A stretch of 64,000 bases of DNA, taken from Pezizomycotina sp. ARF18 (lineage: Eukaryota > Ascomycota). The notes under the pieces were generated by a model that worked only from the letters and a program-made list of their open reading frames with translations, did no database searches and was not told the origin of the DNA. The DNA is taken from the NCBI GenBank assembly GCA_002224055.1, contig AZLU01000104.1:72501-136500 (forward strand), in the 5' to 3' direction. How positions within the stretch are numbered: the stretch's first letter is position 1; each line of letters begins with the position of its first letter. Of this stretch, positions 11,801 to 25,032 are shown piece after piece. The translations under genes and the position numbers were made by a program.

Positions 11801-13665
11801 GTCTCCGATGGCCCTTCTTATCCTTCGAGACCAACTTTGTGTCATTGACATTAAACGGCAGAAGCAAAATAAGCTATTAGCGGTATGTAGGTGCTGTTCG
11901 TCTCGCGCACGTCGGCACAGAATCATTTAAGTAATCGTGATATAGCAAGCTGCTGGGTTTTGCTCGGGATCTCGGGATAAAGAAAACATCTATGACACGT
12001 AGTCACTTTTCGAAGAAAACGCATCGCCCGAAGCACCTTCTGGTACCTATCTTCGTCATTGTCTTCGTCATTTCAACGCATAAATCTCGTATCTCTGGCC
12101 ACGATAATTGCAGATTTATGGATCAAAATCCGGAAACCCGGAAACCCTAGAGGAAAGCTATCAGCCGACCGTACCGTTTAATCACCAGGGTAAGTTTCGT
12201 AAACTACTCTAACATAGCCTTGATATAATTCGGCGGGTCAACGGCTTTCTCTAATCCCGATAGTCGCCGTTTCAAAGACCTCGTGGGTCGTACATACCCC
12301 GGGACGTGTCATTCGGCAAGGTTGTAGAATCCGGGATAAACATTAATCTTGACAGTATGCCTTGTCGGTTATCCATGTCTGCGCGGTTATGTCTCCGACT
12401 CTAGACGCATCGAAATGCTGGTATCGACTGAATTCCTAGGATACCGGCCTACAGCTATCGTATTTCCGCTTCAAGTAAATGAATACTATCACTAGATTCT
12501 GTATATGGCTGTTATGAGCGTTTGGAAAAATGGAACACAACAGGCGATAGATGAGTTTTGTTATCGCCCGGGGTCGTGGATTACCCTGATAACTTAAAGT
12601 TCTTCTATCTTTTGACCTCTCTAGTTAAGTCGTCGCAATGAACTTCGATGCACATTATGAACCACCTATGACAGCCGTGCGCGGAACTACCAAATGTACC
12701 TCGTTGAGCTGCAGTACGAATCTACAATATCCAACCAATTCCATCCGTCTAAAAGAATCCTTTTTTATGCAACGCTCATCTGCTCAAGGCTTTGTATTTA
12801 CCCATCATTCAAGCCCCTCCATTTTACGTGAGTTTCTGTATCGCTGGACTCAGCACTTCAGAGTGTAGTAATTATACGAGTTGAATCCAGAATCAATGTT
12901 CCTCGTAAAAAATACTCCGTGATATCACGCAGCTCCTCACTATCGCATGTCGCATGGATGGTCTTCACCAGCGGGAATAATCTTATACTAGTAGAAAGGC
13001 TTCGTGGAGATAGTTCCGGGGATAATGTTGCTATGTTATTGGTTCAGGGTGATAGGGAGAAATTTAGAGCCGTGAAATCCTGCCGGCCTCCATTGCCCCG
13101 CTATAAGCCAAGAAATACTTTAGATGATTGTCGATCCTTACCTAGCCTTGGGCTTTTCGAATCAATTATCATGACAAGAAGTTTTCTAATATTATAAGTG
13201 TTAGTTTTTTCAACTAATACCGAATCAGTTAATAATCGCTGTTATTTTTTGTTGTTTGTCGCGTCTGAGATGAATTTGTTTTTCTATAAGTTAGCAATAA
13301 CAACTGATTTATACTGAAAGGAAAATTATAAAAAAAATTAAATAAAAAAAAAAAAAACTCTGAAGCTCACGCGCACGGACAACCTATAAGCAATAAAGAA
13401 CGAAATCATAGTAGATGGGGATGTCATGAGAATTTATATTAAAGAAATAGAACTATTTGCAGAAGTTTCATCCAAAATGTACAACTCCCTATTCCGACTG
13501 AGAAAATTTTTGCTGTGTAAAATCCGCACTATGCTAAAAGTTAGGCGTTGAAAAAAAAAAAATCATGAAGAGCCCTGAAAAGAACGAAGTACATGTACAA
13601 CAACTACAAAAACCGCAATTATTGAAAGAATGAAGAAGTGAAAAGAAACAATTCTATCAATCTAT
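8815..13665. other. Gene-poor stretch, nothing recognised
   Basis: About 4.9 kb with only short open frames, the longest 116 codons (11926-11576, minus). None resembles a family I know, and competing frames on the other strand are just as open. There is a TA repeat at 9351-9365 and an A-rich patch at 13329-13356. I see no transposase, reverse transcriptase or terminal repeats. Confidence 0.5.
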
Positions 13666-15417
13666 CTAAACGCGATCGCTAGCCTTCGGCTTCTCCGGCG
13701 GTTCTAACGTAGCCGCTTCGCCGTCCGTACTACTCGGCGGCGCTTCGTTCTGTAGCTTGCTTATCCTCCTCTCGTCGTTGATCTTCATATGACCCGCCTC
13801 GAGCACCTCTTGAATACCATACTCGATCAGCATCTCACCATATCCAACTCGTCGACACCCCTATGCTCAAGGTGCTCCGGAATCCTCAGTTTCATCCCGG
13901 GGATCTTATCGATAATAAGCAGCAGAACGGTCGTGACGGTGAACGAGTACGCGAGATAGCGACGCAGCCGGCGAGCTGGTAGCCGAGCTGGACCAGTGAT
14001 GGTTTATCCAGCCTCCGGGCAGCGAAGAGATTCCGTCGAGCGCGACGACGTAGTCGGCGGCGAAGAAACCGTGCAGACGTTCCCGATGAAACCGCCGACA
14101 CCGTGGAGCGCGAAGACGTCGAGGCCGTCGTCGACTTTAATAATGTGCTTAAGGTCAACGCAAAGTTCGCACCAGCAGCCGCAAGAACACCGATGGGTAC
14201 GGCGGTGTAAATAGGCACGTAACCGCACGCAGGCGTAATACCGACTAAACCAGCAACAGCACCAGAGCAAAGACCAACGAGCGACCACTTCTTATCCTTC
14301 CGGATGTAATCCATAATACACCACGTAATAGCGCCGCAGGAGGCCGCGAGGTTAGTGTTTACGGCGGCGTAGATGGAGCGGATGGTCATGTTGACCGCGG
14401 AACCGCCGTTGAAGCCGAACCAGCCGAACCACAGGAAGATCGTTCCGAGGGCGGTGAAGAGACGTTTCCGGGCTTGTAGACGGGCATCTTGCCGCCGAAT
14501 TCACCCTGGCGGCGGCCGAGGATGAGGGCGTAGGCGAGGGCTCCGGCGCCGGACGTCATGTGGACGGGACGCCGCCGGCGAAGTCGAGGGAGCGAGCTTG
14601 TACAGCCAGCCGGAGGAGTTCCAGGTCCAGCAGGCGATAGGGTTGTAGACGATCGTTTCCCAGCTGATAATTCATGAAACATTAGAAACAGAAAAAAAAA
14701 ACCTAAAAATATTGTAATTGGGTCATTGCTTATAAAGGAATGGAAACGTACATGAAGAGGAATACGGCGCTAGGCAGGAGCCTTCCGCGCTCCATGGCTC
14801 CTCCGAGCATGAGGACACCGGTAACGCAGCGAAGACGAGCTGGAGAGGTAGAACAGGATATCGGGTACTAGGGGCGAGCCGACGCTAGGCGCGCCGAGTA
14901 CATCTTTCGATCCGAAGTTGGCAAGGTCGCCGATGAACGGGCGGCGGTGTGGGAGAAGGTCAACGAGTAACCCCAAAGAACCTATTTTTGCGGCGCAGTT
15001 TAGCTACGATATTCTGATAATTGAGAAACTTGTGGTATTATAGGTATTTCGAAAGCTTACCATTGAAAACTAACGACGCCGACCGCCACCATACTCTGCC
15101 AGAGAAGCGCGGTCGAGCTATGTCTGCGCGCGAGGCCGGAATATAAAAGGCCGACTCCCGGAATCATGATCCACACCAGCACCGCAGCTACGAGCACCCA
15201 TGCCATGTCCCGCGATTGTACTGATTGTTCATCTCCAAGCCATGTGTAACTTTCCGAAAGCAGAAGAAAAATATAACGTCAGCTTTTTTTCCATTTTATT
15301 GATCGGTAAATAATAGAAACCTCTAGGTAACAAAACAGCAATAATAATGAGAAGATGAAAACGAAACACTTACGCGAATCACCCCAGTGGGCCCGTCAAG
15401 TTAGCGTTCGTCGACAT
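13666..15417 (-). CDS. Ammonium permease, Mep/Amt family
   Basis: A plasma-membrane ammonium transporter with about 11 helices. The start ATG at 15417 gives MSTNANLTGPLG, a typical short outer N-terminus. The first helix exon reads MAWVLVAAVLVWIMIPGVGL with LYSGLARR after it (about 15210-15130). Further marks are FLWFGWFGFNGGSAVN (14430-14390), a YIRKDKKWSLVGLCSGAVAG helix (14310-14250) and VDDGLDVFALHGVGGFIGN (14140-14085), the family signature around the second conserved His. The cytosolic tail has LRIPEHLEHRGVDELDM, like the Mep C-terminal regulatory domain, and ends KASDRV at 13666. Introns lie near 15373-15250, 15060-15000 and 14755-14660. Several one-base indels split the frame (for example near 14590, 14470, 14150 and 13845) without loss of similarity. 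GATA-type motifs upstream at 16277, 16669 and 16947 fit nitrogen control but lie far from the start and could be chance. Confidence 0.9.
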
Positions 15418-16000
15418 TGTTTACACCAGTAAATGTCGATGTACGTAAAAGAAAAGGAAAAAATAAAAAAAAAATAAAAAAAATAAAAATAATAATTGAG
15501 GTGTTTTTTTGTCGTGCTCGTTTCTGTAAGTAGTTCGCTTGCAATTTCGATCAACGATAAATTTGCGATACGAGGTGAGACTTCGTTTAAGAAAAGGAAA
15601 AAAGATGACAAAAAGAGAGATTATATGTCTATTTAATCTCCTTTTTTCTCAATCCTCCTTCTGGTTCGTTAGATTGACAATTCAATCGAGAGAGGGGATA
15701 ATGAAAATCCTAGATGATTTGCAAGGGACAAATGGAAGGGAGGTCGGCCGGGACAGGCTGGTTTATATAGACAGGCATTGTCGAAATATCAAGAAGAAGC
15801 AGAACATTTGTTCGGTATTTTTATTTTTGATTGATTATTATTATTTTTTTTTTATTTCTTTTTATTGAATCCTCGCCTCCCTTAGACCTCCTCCTCCTTC
15901 TCTTTTCTTCTCTCACGCCCTTGAAGAATTGTAACTGTCACAACGGATTTGTATTGCCCTGGGGTTGGGTTGTCATCTCTCGCACCAGAAACGAACAAGC

Positions 16001-16176
16001 AAAAAAATAAAAATAAAATAAAATAAAATAAAATAAAATAAAATAAAATAAATAAAAAAATAAAATAAAATAATAAAATAAAATAAAAATAAATAAAATA
16101 AAATAAATAAAAATAAAAATAAAATAAAAATAAAAATAAAAATAAAATAAAAATAAAATAAAAATAAAAAAATAAT
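16001..16176. repeat. (AAAAT)n minisatellite-like array
   Basis: About 175 bases of A4T and A5T units on the plus strand, the largest simple repeat of the window. It lies about 600 bases upstream of the ammonium permease start. Confidence 0.95.
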
Positions 16177-18404
16177 TAAAGGACACCCTATGGGCCGTGG
16201 TCCTGGTTCGACCAACACACACCGAATTTGAAAAACGAATTACCAAAGAGAAAAAAAAAAGCAACGGCCATCTCTCGATAAGTAACTGCTTGGATCTAGT
16301 TAGCTATAGCCCTGTGGATATTGAATTGAGCAAAGAGAGAAAGGAACAAGAGAAAGAAAATATAGAAAGAAAAAGCAAATACAGTTATAGAAGTAAAAAA
16401 AAGAGGAAAGAAAAAGAAAGCAGCAAAAATGGGTGCAAGGAACGAGATTTATTCCGTATACGTATGCACTATCTTGATGGGGGTTTCCATCGCTATGACC
16501 GCCCATCGTTTTCTTTCTTTCACCGGATGAGTTCAAAAATCAAAAATAGAGCAATTTCTCACTTGCAGAAACACCCCTGTGTCGAAAAAGAAAAAGGAAA
16601 AAAATTGGAAAAAAGAAAGAACTGGTCAAAACAACCTTATTTTTTGCCATCGAATAGTAACGGGTCTCAGATAGATGATTTCTATAATAATGAATATTAT
16701 ATATTCTATTATTTTTCTTCTCTTGGTCATAGCGGCGAAGAAGGAAGATCACCTCTTCGTCGCTTCCTCAGGTCCTTTCGCGAGATGGGGGTGTTCGTGT
16801 TTAGTCCTTTGCGAGCCAAGACGCGGGCCTATAGGGGAAGATCCCTCCGGCGATGAAAGAAAACGAAAACATAAGGTCTCGTTCGACGGACAAATATTTT
16901 CCTCGCCTAAAGAAAAGCTTGCTCCGTTACGGAGCATAGAATACGATTATCTTTTTCACGGGATAGACCAAAAATACCCCAAAAAATCGCTCTTTTTTTA
17001 ACAGGCTGCTGTTGCAAATATAGTGCATACCATAAGACTCCAGGCGTTAACTGTGAAAGGATATCCCAAGTTCTCGGAACCGGGGTTAGTAGCATTTGGG
17101 GCTCCAAGAATCACTTGGGAATAGTGAAAGCAAGATTAATGGTAACCATTAACTAAAAAACCTCCAAGCTGACCAGATTGTGGATAGGTTCTCCTCTCCA
17201 TACGTCGGCGACGTTAAAAGTAAAACACGGTGACCAGCTTCTCTGTCTTCCCGTCACGCGGTCCATGACCATGCGTGTTAAGAAACGGCAGGGTATCCGT
17301 TTTGTGGTGATTAGAATAAACTCAAATGGAGCGAATCGATTGGAAGAAACTCGGTTTGCGAATATCGCGGCGATTAATCTTTTTCAGATAAATATTAATA
17401 AAAAACAAAACTAAAGCGAATAGCAATCATCGAAACCACCTCGATGGCTCAAGTATTCGCTTAGTTCTGCCTTGTTCTCTTTGAAACTATATCATTATTA
17501 CCTTTTTCGCATTCTGCATAGAAGAGAAAGAAGCTTCTTCGGCAGGAAGTTGTAATCGTGGTGGTGGTGTCCTGTCGGCGGCCGATGGTGATGTAAGAGA
17601 AATTCGAAGATAAGGAACGGAATTTGTATGGCTAAAATTTTTGCCCGATGTCGTGCCAAGAGATAAGAACCGCAATAATGGCGAGCGTTTTCTTTTGGTG
17701 GTGGCGTTCGGTTCCGTTCCCCTTTGTCTCAGAGATAAGTACAGCAGATGTACATAGTGAGTGGATGAGAGGTGAAATTTGTACTCTGCAAGAACAGCCG
17801 AAAAAAAGCTTCTGCCCTTGCCGACGCATCTTCTTCTCGGATTGATGGCCCCAAAGGAGTTTCGTAAACGTCCTAATTTGTGATTGTTAAGCGGCGAAAG
17901 GAAGAGTCGATACAGCTGCTATTGCTGTTTTGCACATGTTAATAGGTAAGTATTCGTCTGATAAGGCGAAAATTATTGGGTCCATTTCCCCCAACACGTT
18001 TTCGGCGACTTACTCGCGGCTTGGCATAGATAACGACGACGACGGTTCCTAAGATTTTTTCCGATAAGTATGGCGCATGCCACATTTTTATATCTGACGC
18101 TTGTCTGGTAGTGGGTCCAACAGGAATCAATCCACAGCGCCAGTGTGCTTTCATTTCCACCGTCGCCTATAAGTGTACTCCTTTCATCCTCGCAAAGGAT
18201 GAGAATATCATAAATGGGTTCATAAAAACTTTTGCAAAGAAGTCGGATGTCCGTTGTATCGATTTTGGTGAACGTGTGCAAAAGTTTCTAGCGAAATGAG
18301 CGTCGGGTGACTTCGGAAACCTGGTAGAGAACATCTACCACTTGACTAAAACATTGAATAACAATATTGCCGCGCTTTCTTGGGCCATTGGGTAAAATCA
18401 TTTC

Positions 18405-18424
18405 CACCGGTAATAGATTACCGG
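18405..18424. repeat. Perfect 8-bp inverted repeat with 2-base centre
   Basis: CCGGTAAT-AG-ATTACCGG at 18407-18424. The arms extend to 11 bp with one mismatch. It could be a site for a dimeric regulator, but no gene start is close and the role is unknown. Confidence 0.5.
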
Positions 18425-20341
18425 CGGTTATTCATATCTCGCAAAACTTGCAATCCTCAAAGGGATTGATTACTATTCTGACGTCCTGAAAAGGCTCCCT
18501 TGCTAGGAGGGAATGCTCAAAGGACTTCCTTGTGTGCATTCGAGAAGAGAGAACACCCTTCTGGCAAAATATCAATAATTTCTCGCCGAATTTTCTTCCC
18601 TACGCCACACAGCTCACGCGAATGTGAATCAAATTAATAAAGACAAAAACAATAGAGCTTATCAGTTCCACTCCCTCGGGACCACAGGACACCCTTTTCC
18701 TCTTGCTGGCAAAGGCTTGCGAGACAAGAATAACGCGTCTTAGTCAACGTCGCCGTCCAATCTCACTATATCATTCAAGTGCGAGATAAGCATCACGCCT
18801 ATGAATGGCTAGGATATTCTCCACCGTCCAAACTTCCTTTTCCTTGCTTTTTCGGCTGGGATGAACCGAACTTGTATACACCAGCCAAGAAAACTAGCGA
18901 TGGTGATAGATAAGAACAAAGTCTGTTGTTTGGAGTGGAATGACTTTCCCATCGGATCAGCGACCGAAAGTCATTGTGATCATCCCATGCACCGAGCAAG
19001 CCAGAAAGAAAAGAAAACTCCAGGTGCAAGAGAAAGAGAGCCAAGCCATGGCATCGGGATGGTGATCACGTTGAGGCCCTAGCTTCTTTGCGTAACGGTA
19101 GAGGGAAGCTTTCGGTAAATTCCCACCTCTGGACGAACTATATCACGTCTAGATTCGCAAGCCAAAGTCGGTTACCTGGTTCCAGTGCAGTCGGGATAGT
19201 CGAGAAATGTTGTGGTCCCCTATCTCCCCTATGCATATTGCAAGGGTGTTATCCTAAGATAATCGCGTCTCGGCGTCTAGACAGTCGTTGAGAAAGGGCC
19301 TCGGCGCACGCAGAACGTGAGAGGCGAAACTTAACTTCCGTGCATGATGCATGCGCGTCAAGTAGAAAGCCGGAATTCGAAAATGCGAAAGCCCCGATGG
19401 GAAAAAGGGTCTCACCCTGCCCTATTAAGAGGGATTCCGATATTGTCGAATGAGGGAGAAAGAAGCGAGAGGATGTGGATGGCAGGTGGGGGGCTTTCGC
19501 CACGGGACGTATATTTAAGCTCTTGCGCACGCGTGGGGCAAAATATCCACCCACTCCTGTGACTTTTCGCTGCCTAGACATTGATCCCTCGATGAAGCCA
19601 GAAGCTTGGAATACGTCGAGCTTGACTTGACTTGACGGTTAGTCTGAGATATCGTTTCAACTTTACTCCTCGACAACTTCCGTCCGGCTATTAGACCACT
19701 ATGGCCTTGAACACCTACCAGAATGTTAGCCATCTGCCCAGCAAACCTCGAACCACAAGGGAAAGTATACCACTGGACGCGAGGACCGCCAAGCCGTTGA
19801 TAACGAAACAAATGGTGTTTTTGAATCCTATCGTGTTACGTGAGTTGTGGCCGACAACCTTGTGGTCTTATCTATGCACATCCAACGAACTCAACGAACC
19901 CCACCGCTGAATCGAAGCTATGTAACCTGATATGAAGATGCCCAGGGTGAAGTCCCGTGACCATCCATGAACTTGCACCCGCTTGGCACAACTGACTATT
20001 CGGGCGCGACGTGTCATAGGCAAGGGAGAATTTGGGAAGTCTCTTAACCTAAAGCCTCCATAGGAAAGTTCTTGGCGAGTTCGTCGTGGGACACGACGAG
20101 AACCACCACCGGGGTCCAGTCCGATTCGTGAGGGTTAAAGAGCATAAAAGGCTCAGAGCTTTGAGGCCGTCGTATTGATATGAAGCGTGGTAGTGACGTT
20201 GATGATGATGAGAACGGTTTATTGCTGGTGATGCTAGCTGTGGTTGCTATTAGATATTTTTTTAAGAGAGGAATTAGATCATAGGCGGCGACAATTTTGG
20301 CTTGTTGGTCGTTGCGGTTTGTTGCCGAATTAGGCACCGGC

Positions 20342-20364
20342 AAAAAAAAAAAAAAAAAAAAAAA
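20342..20364. repeat. A tract, 23 nt
   Basis: Uninterrupted A run, one of only three such long tracts between 7 and 50 kb. Confidence 0.9.
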
Positions 20365-21851
20365 GAGTTATTTACCTAAGTAAGTAACAAAAATATCGCT
20401 AATATAGATTGAGATCACCGGTGTAATCATTGGCTTCACGATATATACCACGAAACATCATCGATATCAAAGTGTTAAAGCTCTCAATTACGTATAAACA
20501 TTTGGAAGATCTAATTATATCACGATATACATCGAACTAACAGCTTCACTGCCATCCTTTGATCTCCACGCGAAGTTGCTTGAATCTTGGCGGGTAAATT
20601 TAACGGAATTTAGGATTTTCCTGTTCTGAAGCGAACGAGGGAGATATCGTTACATGAGCGCTTGTGATTGGCCAGAGCATCTCCCTATGTCGGCCGATAG
20701 TGCTCAACGTGGGGAGAAAAAGGCACCTTCCATGTACTTCAATTGCTCTATTGAGACTCAATCCCTTGCACGACGCTTGCGGTCCTGCCGTCGCATCCAC
20801 ACCGCTGTTCTCGATCACCTGCAGGCAAGTCTTCTCCGAATTGCTCCAACCGGAGAAATTATTACGTGAGAAAGTGGTTTACATTTACGATTGTATGGGC
20901 AATGTGACCCTTGCATGCCAGTAAAACCACTGATGAAGTACTAGTACCGGTACCTTATATACCGAACCATTAAAAAAGGTTTTCGGGTGTTGATTTTCCG
21001 GTCTCCGGTTTCACATAGGCTACGTGTATCACGTTCAGCCTCTTACTCCAAAGTTCGCTATACTTTCCTATTTGTACGTATACTTTTTGCGCTGTACGGG
21101 GATACAAGGTATACGAACGTTGCATGTCTTGGGGGGTTTTAGGAAACTTGACAAATTAGAAGCTGGGCATTGACAACGTTTAGAGAATTTAGAGCTAGGG
21201 TTCCGGTTTTACCGGCCTGTGCGCGCTTATTAATTAAATAAAGCACCACATATCTTCGAACAAAGAGCGAGCGAAAAAGAAAAGGAGAAGGGACAGAAAC
21301 GGAAACTGCCCTTTCGGATTTAACATCATCCGTAAAAGAGAATGCTTCATGGATGTGTTACCCTAATAGAAAACACGAGCCATGCTGGTGGAGCTTTGAA
21401 GATCATGAGTTCCTTTGAAATTCTTGGGTATGCGCTTGAATACGCGTTCCAATTGCTAGTATTAGGATATACTACCAATATAATATATTATTATTAATAT
21501 AACACCATATATAGCTATAATTGGCCTTATTCCAAATAGACGAAGATCGTAACAGTTGCCAGAATGTTGAGCGCCTAAGCGTTCGTTTATGAACTGCTAG
21601 ATGTCCATTTAAAAACGTGGCCGTAGCTATGCCATTAATATAGGTAGGATGAAATTCATATCAATTAGGGCCACTAATGCAATGGTTTGGCTTTATTTGA
21701 AGATCGTATTTATATTTTAATAGCCGGTGTTACGTTTCTTGTAAGATATAGGCCAAGTTAAGACATACGGTCTAATAGATTAAGGATTGTCGATATTCTC
21801 CAAAAATTTTCCAAATATAAAGATAATATTTAATATAGCTAATACATGCCT

Positions 21852-24800
21852 CTATATCACCTCATCGTACAGTTCCTCATACAAATAACTACTTGCTAGA
21901 AGCATGTCATTCTCCGGAGAGGTAGCCAAGATGCACTTATAATCAGGATGCAGTTCAGCTTCCTGTACATGTGCACCGCTTTTTAGGAGTAAAGACAAAA
22001 CTTCTTTATGTTTACTGTTTTTTTGACAGTTTCCCTCTTGCCAGTGCGCGGATTAGCCCCATACAAAGGAGCGAATTTGGACACTTTGGGGCGAACTCTA
22101 CGAGCGTTGACATCTGCCTCGACGTTTCCATTCTGCGCGGCCACGTGGATGGCCATGTCGCCGTCGTAGTTCCTCATATTAATATCGACTCCTCCAACGT
22201 CTACTAAGGCCTTCATTACCTCCGCGTGATTTATCCTCGTAGCGTTGTGCAATGTGAAATTCATCGCCCTAGGTCGAACACCTTTGCCAATTAAGTCTCG
22301 CACAGCCAGGGATAGCCCCAGACCGGACATATCACTTAGCGGACCGCCGTAGTCGTCGTCTGGTTCCTTTCTATGAGGTAGTTATATATCGATTACGAAT
22401 CTCCACAGCCAGAAACATCCAGGCACCAGCTCAACTTGTAGAAATTTTTTCGCCGTGGATAACAATGATTTCTCCTGCTCCTGGGAGATTATGCACTTAT
22501 GCCAACCGTTGGCAACGTAGAAGTACAGTGGATAATCCGGTTCGATGTCGATGCAGCTTTCATCGAGTCACTCCCTTACAGGACCAATAACGTCAAATTG
22601 GCTCCACTGTAAATACGTCAAGCAGCTGTTAAGCATAAGTTCGTTTCCTTCTTTCTCTCCTAGGCTGAAATACTTGAGCGAGCTACCAACTAGCCTTTCC
22701 GAGGTTAAATATTCCTGAACGCTGTAATGTGCCAGACTAAAACGTAATCTCTTTTCGTGCGGACTACGAGCCCAACTCTCGAACGTGACTAGACTACCAG
22801 TAATACTTTTGATTGCCAAAAGAAGCACTGAGTCGGTTTCATTCTAACTCGAACTGTTCGTCTAGGTCGATGTGTAGTCCCGAATCTGGTATCTTCGTCC
22901 AAGCTTTCGGAGCCTAGCGCTACTATCATGGCTTCGGCTAACTGATGAAGGGTAAGAGGCGCAGATGCCCACATAATCCAGGCGAGGGCTCGCCGGAGAT
23001 ACTCCTTGTCATCCGGAGGAGTATTTTCTAGTATTCGATCGTAGGTATCGTACAAAGTCTTCGGAAGTTTCTTTAATGTAGAACTCGTCTGAGTAGGCGT
23101 TCTACATTTTCTGATGGAGCTCACCTGGCATTCTACCAGCGGGACCTAAATAAACTCAGGTTTAGGCTCTGGGCAGTCCGATATTCGTAATAATACAACA
23201 GTCTACCTGAGAAGCCAATGGATAGAAAAAATTACGTTCATTGAGCCCCAGCCACCAAACCTTTCATTATTTCTTCCTTAAATGACGCTTTTAAATGTTT
23301 CAAATTCCTATCGCTGTCCATTATGGCTTTTACGAATACTTCTATATCGTAATTGGTTGAGCTTGTCTCGATCGAAATCGATTAGAGCAAAAGATCGTCT
23401 AATACCTTCTCGATTTTCGTCTCCTTCCGACCAGTCACGATCATACCGATGACCGGTATTTCCGGTGGTTGCTCGATAGAGTCAAACGGGTTCTCCTCTT
23501 CTTCATCCGATCTGTGACATTGATCCAGCGCGTCGAAAAACACGTATATTCTTTCAAACTGCGTGCAAATATTTGTGATTTCGCCTATAAGCTCCGTGCA
23601 GTCTGGCGAGCCGTTGCTCATATTATAATTTTCGTATAAGGCGAGGAGATCTTTCGGAAAGTCTTAGAAGGCACTTGCTGGCCTATTTGAGACAGAATGG
23701 AGCACGGCATATTGGTGGTGATCTGCTTCTTCTGTTCTTTGAATGAGAGTAGAAATATACACAGGCGGCGTTTTTGTGCACTCAGCCCTGGGTTTTTGCT
23801 GCTATTGTTGTCTCGATAGTGGAAGACCTGTTGCGAAGTTCTGCTTAGTGATTAATGTGCAACGGTTTTCTATTGAAAACTGACCAGGTATAACCCTGGA
23901 CGTTTAATGTTCGGGACGATATAATGTATATTCTTTAACGAAAGCTCACTCCTATGATGCCTTGCACCTGGTTGATTTCCCCCAAAGAATTGGGTTACAT
24001 GCACGGAGAATCCTTACACCAATATGATTTTCCCAGCGCCAGCTTTAAGGAGAATAAGTTAATCATCCTGTGCACAAGTCAATGTAATACTTGATGTAAT
24101 AAAACTTACGAATACCGGAGAGCTAAAGAAGGCGCTTATCTCCAGCAAACCACCTGGTAAAGACTTTTCCCTTCGTGAACCAATCTCCTGTTCCTTCGTG
24201 CAACTTTCTAGCTTCCTGGTAATTCTGTTTATAATAAACGCGATTATATAACCATTTAGAGCTTCCTTTTCGTCATCGAAAAAGAATTAGATAGAACTTA
24301 GCATCGACGTACACCAACAACTCATAGCATAGCCTTTGATGTTATTATATTAGATTTATATTGAAGAGAATCGATACCTGTTTGGCGAGAGTCGAAGGTA
24401 GCTTGAAAAGCGCTGTGTTTCTTGTAGGTGTATAACGGTGCGATATGTATCCAATGAAAGATTTTTCTATCACGACACATCTGCTGTATTTCCTCCATGA
24501 CAATACTTGAGAACATATTTAAACCCAGTACCATGTATACATATCTGTTATGTTGAAGGTTTAGGCACACTCTTAAGGGGGTCTATACTAACCTCTAATC
24601 CTTAACTAACGAAAGCTCAAGAATAGATTTCGCTCTTTCAAGCTTACTTAGGTAATCCTTAATCTCACTCTCCTTGAAAGGCCAAAGAATTCTTTTCAAT
24701 CCGCCTAATTTTTCTTCATGCGCGCCTCCTAATTTTAATTTCTCCATCATTGACTGTAAGACCTGCTGACAGATCCAAAGTGGTCTGCCTTCCGAGGCTA

Positions 24801-25032
24801 AGCTGGTTCCTACTTTTTTCGTCGGTATCACCGCCATCAAACGCGTCTTCATGAGCCCTGTCCTTTGAGACGCCCAGTATACCGATTAGAGAGAGCAATT
24901 CGGTTCGTAGCCTCTTGAGTCGTCCGGCGCATTCTTGTAGTCTCTGGCGTATCGGCAGATCGCGGTTGTGACGCTCCTAGCGAGATCCGCGACGTCGATG
25001 ACGCTCGCTACTAAACCGATAGCTTCTGCCAT
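21852..25032 (-). CDS. NACHT-ankyrin NOD-like receptor (NLR)
   Basis: A fungal STAND NTPase of the kind used in non-self recognition and regulated cell death. The start at 25032 gives MAEAIGLVASVIDVADLARS, the usual helical N-domain opening of fungal NLRs; that domain runs to about 24600. The P-loop region AGAGKIIL is at 24043-24020, with Ile where Thr/Ser is usual. Walker B is YVFFDALDQC (23546-23517), then IVTGRKE. The winged-helix part has LKKLPKTLYDTYDRILENTP (about 23080-23025) and LRRALAWIMWASAPLTLHQL (23000-22940). A FSLAHYSVQEYLTSERLVG block (22740-22690) precedes the C-terminal repeats. At least three ankyrin-like units follow (EVMKALVDVGGVDINMRNYD, DMAIHVAAQNGNVEADVNAR and EVLSLLLKSGAHVQEAEL), closing with YEELYDEVI at 21852. 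Frame changes occur about every few hundred bases, so functional status cannot be judged from this sequence. Confidence 0.8.

Larger units (their letters stand above)
15418..21851. other. Gene-poor stretch upstream of the ammonium permease and downstream of the NLR
   Basis: About 6.4 kb without a recognised gene. It contains the AAAAT satellite (16001-16176) followed by a purine-rich plus-strand open frame of about 219 codons (16197-16856). That frame is mostly Lys, Glu, Arg and Ser, as expected when A/G-rich DNA lacks stops, so I do not call it a gene. A hydrophobic minus-strand stretch reading FVINGLAVLASSGILSLVVR (about 19810-19750) could be part of a membrane-protein exon but stands alone. 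There is an A tract at 20342-20364. Confidence 0.45.

Noticed and set aside
8815-13665. RIP-mutated transposon remains as explanation of the gene-poor stretch
   Set aside because: By eye there is no strong TpA excess and no recognisable repeat protein; cannot be settled without computing the index.
16195-16220. GGTTCGACC-like sequence resembling a tRNA T-loop
   Set aside because: No matching arms, anticodon stem or acceptor stem can be formed around it; no tRNA found elsewhere in the window either.
15938-16264. Phe/Tyr/Leu-rich minus-strand frames
   Set aside because: Translation of the AAAAT array; low complexity.
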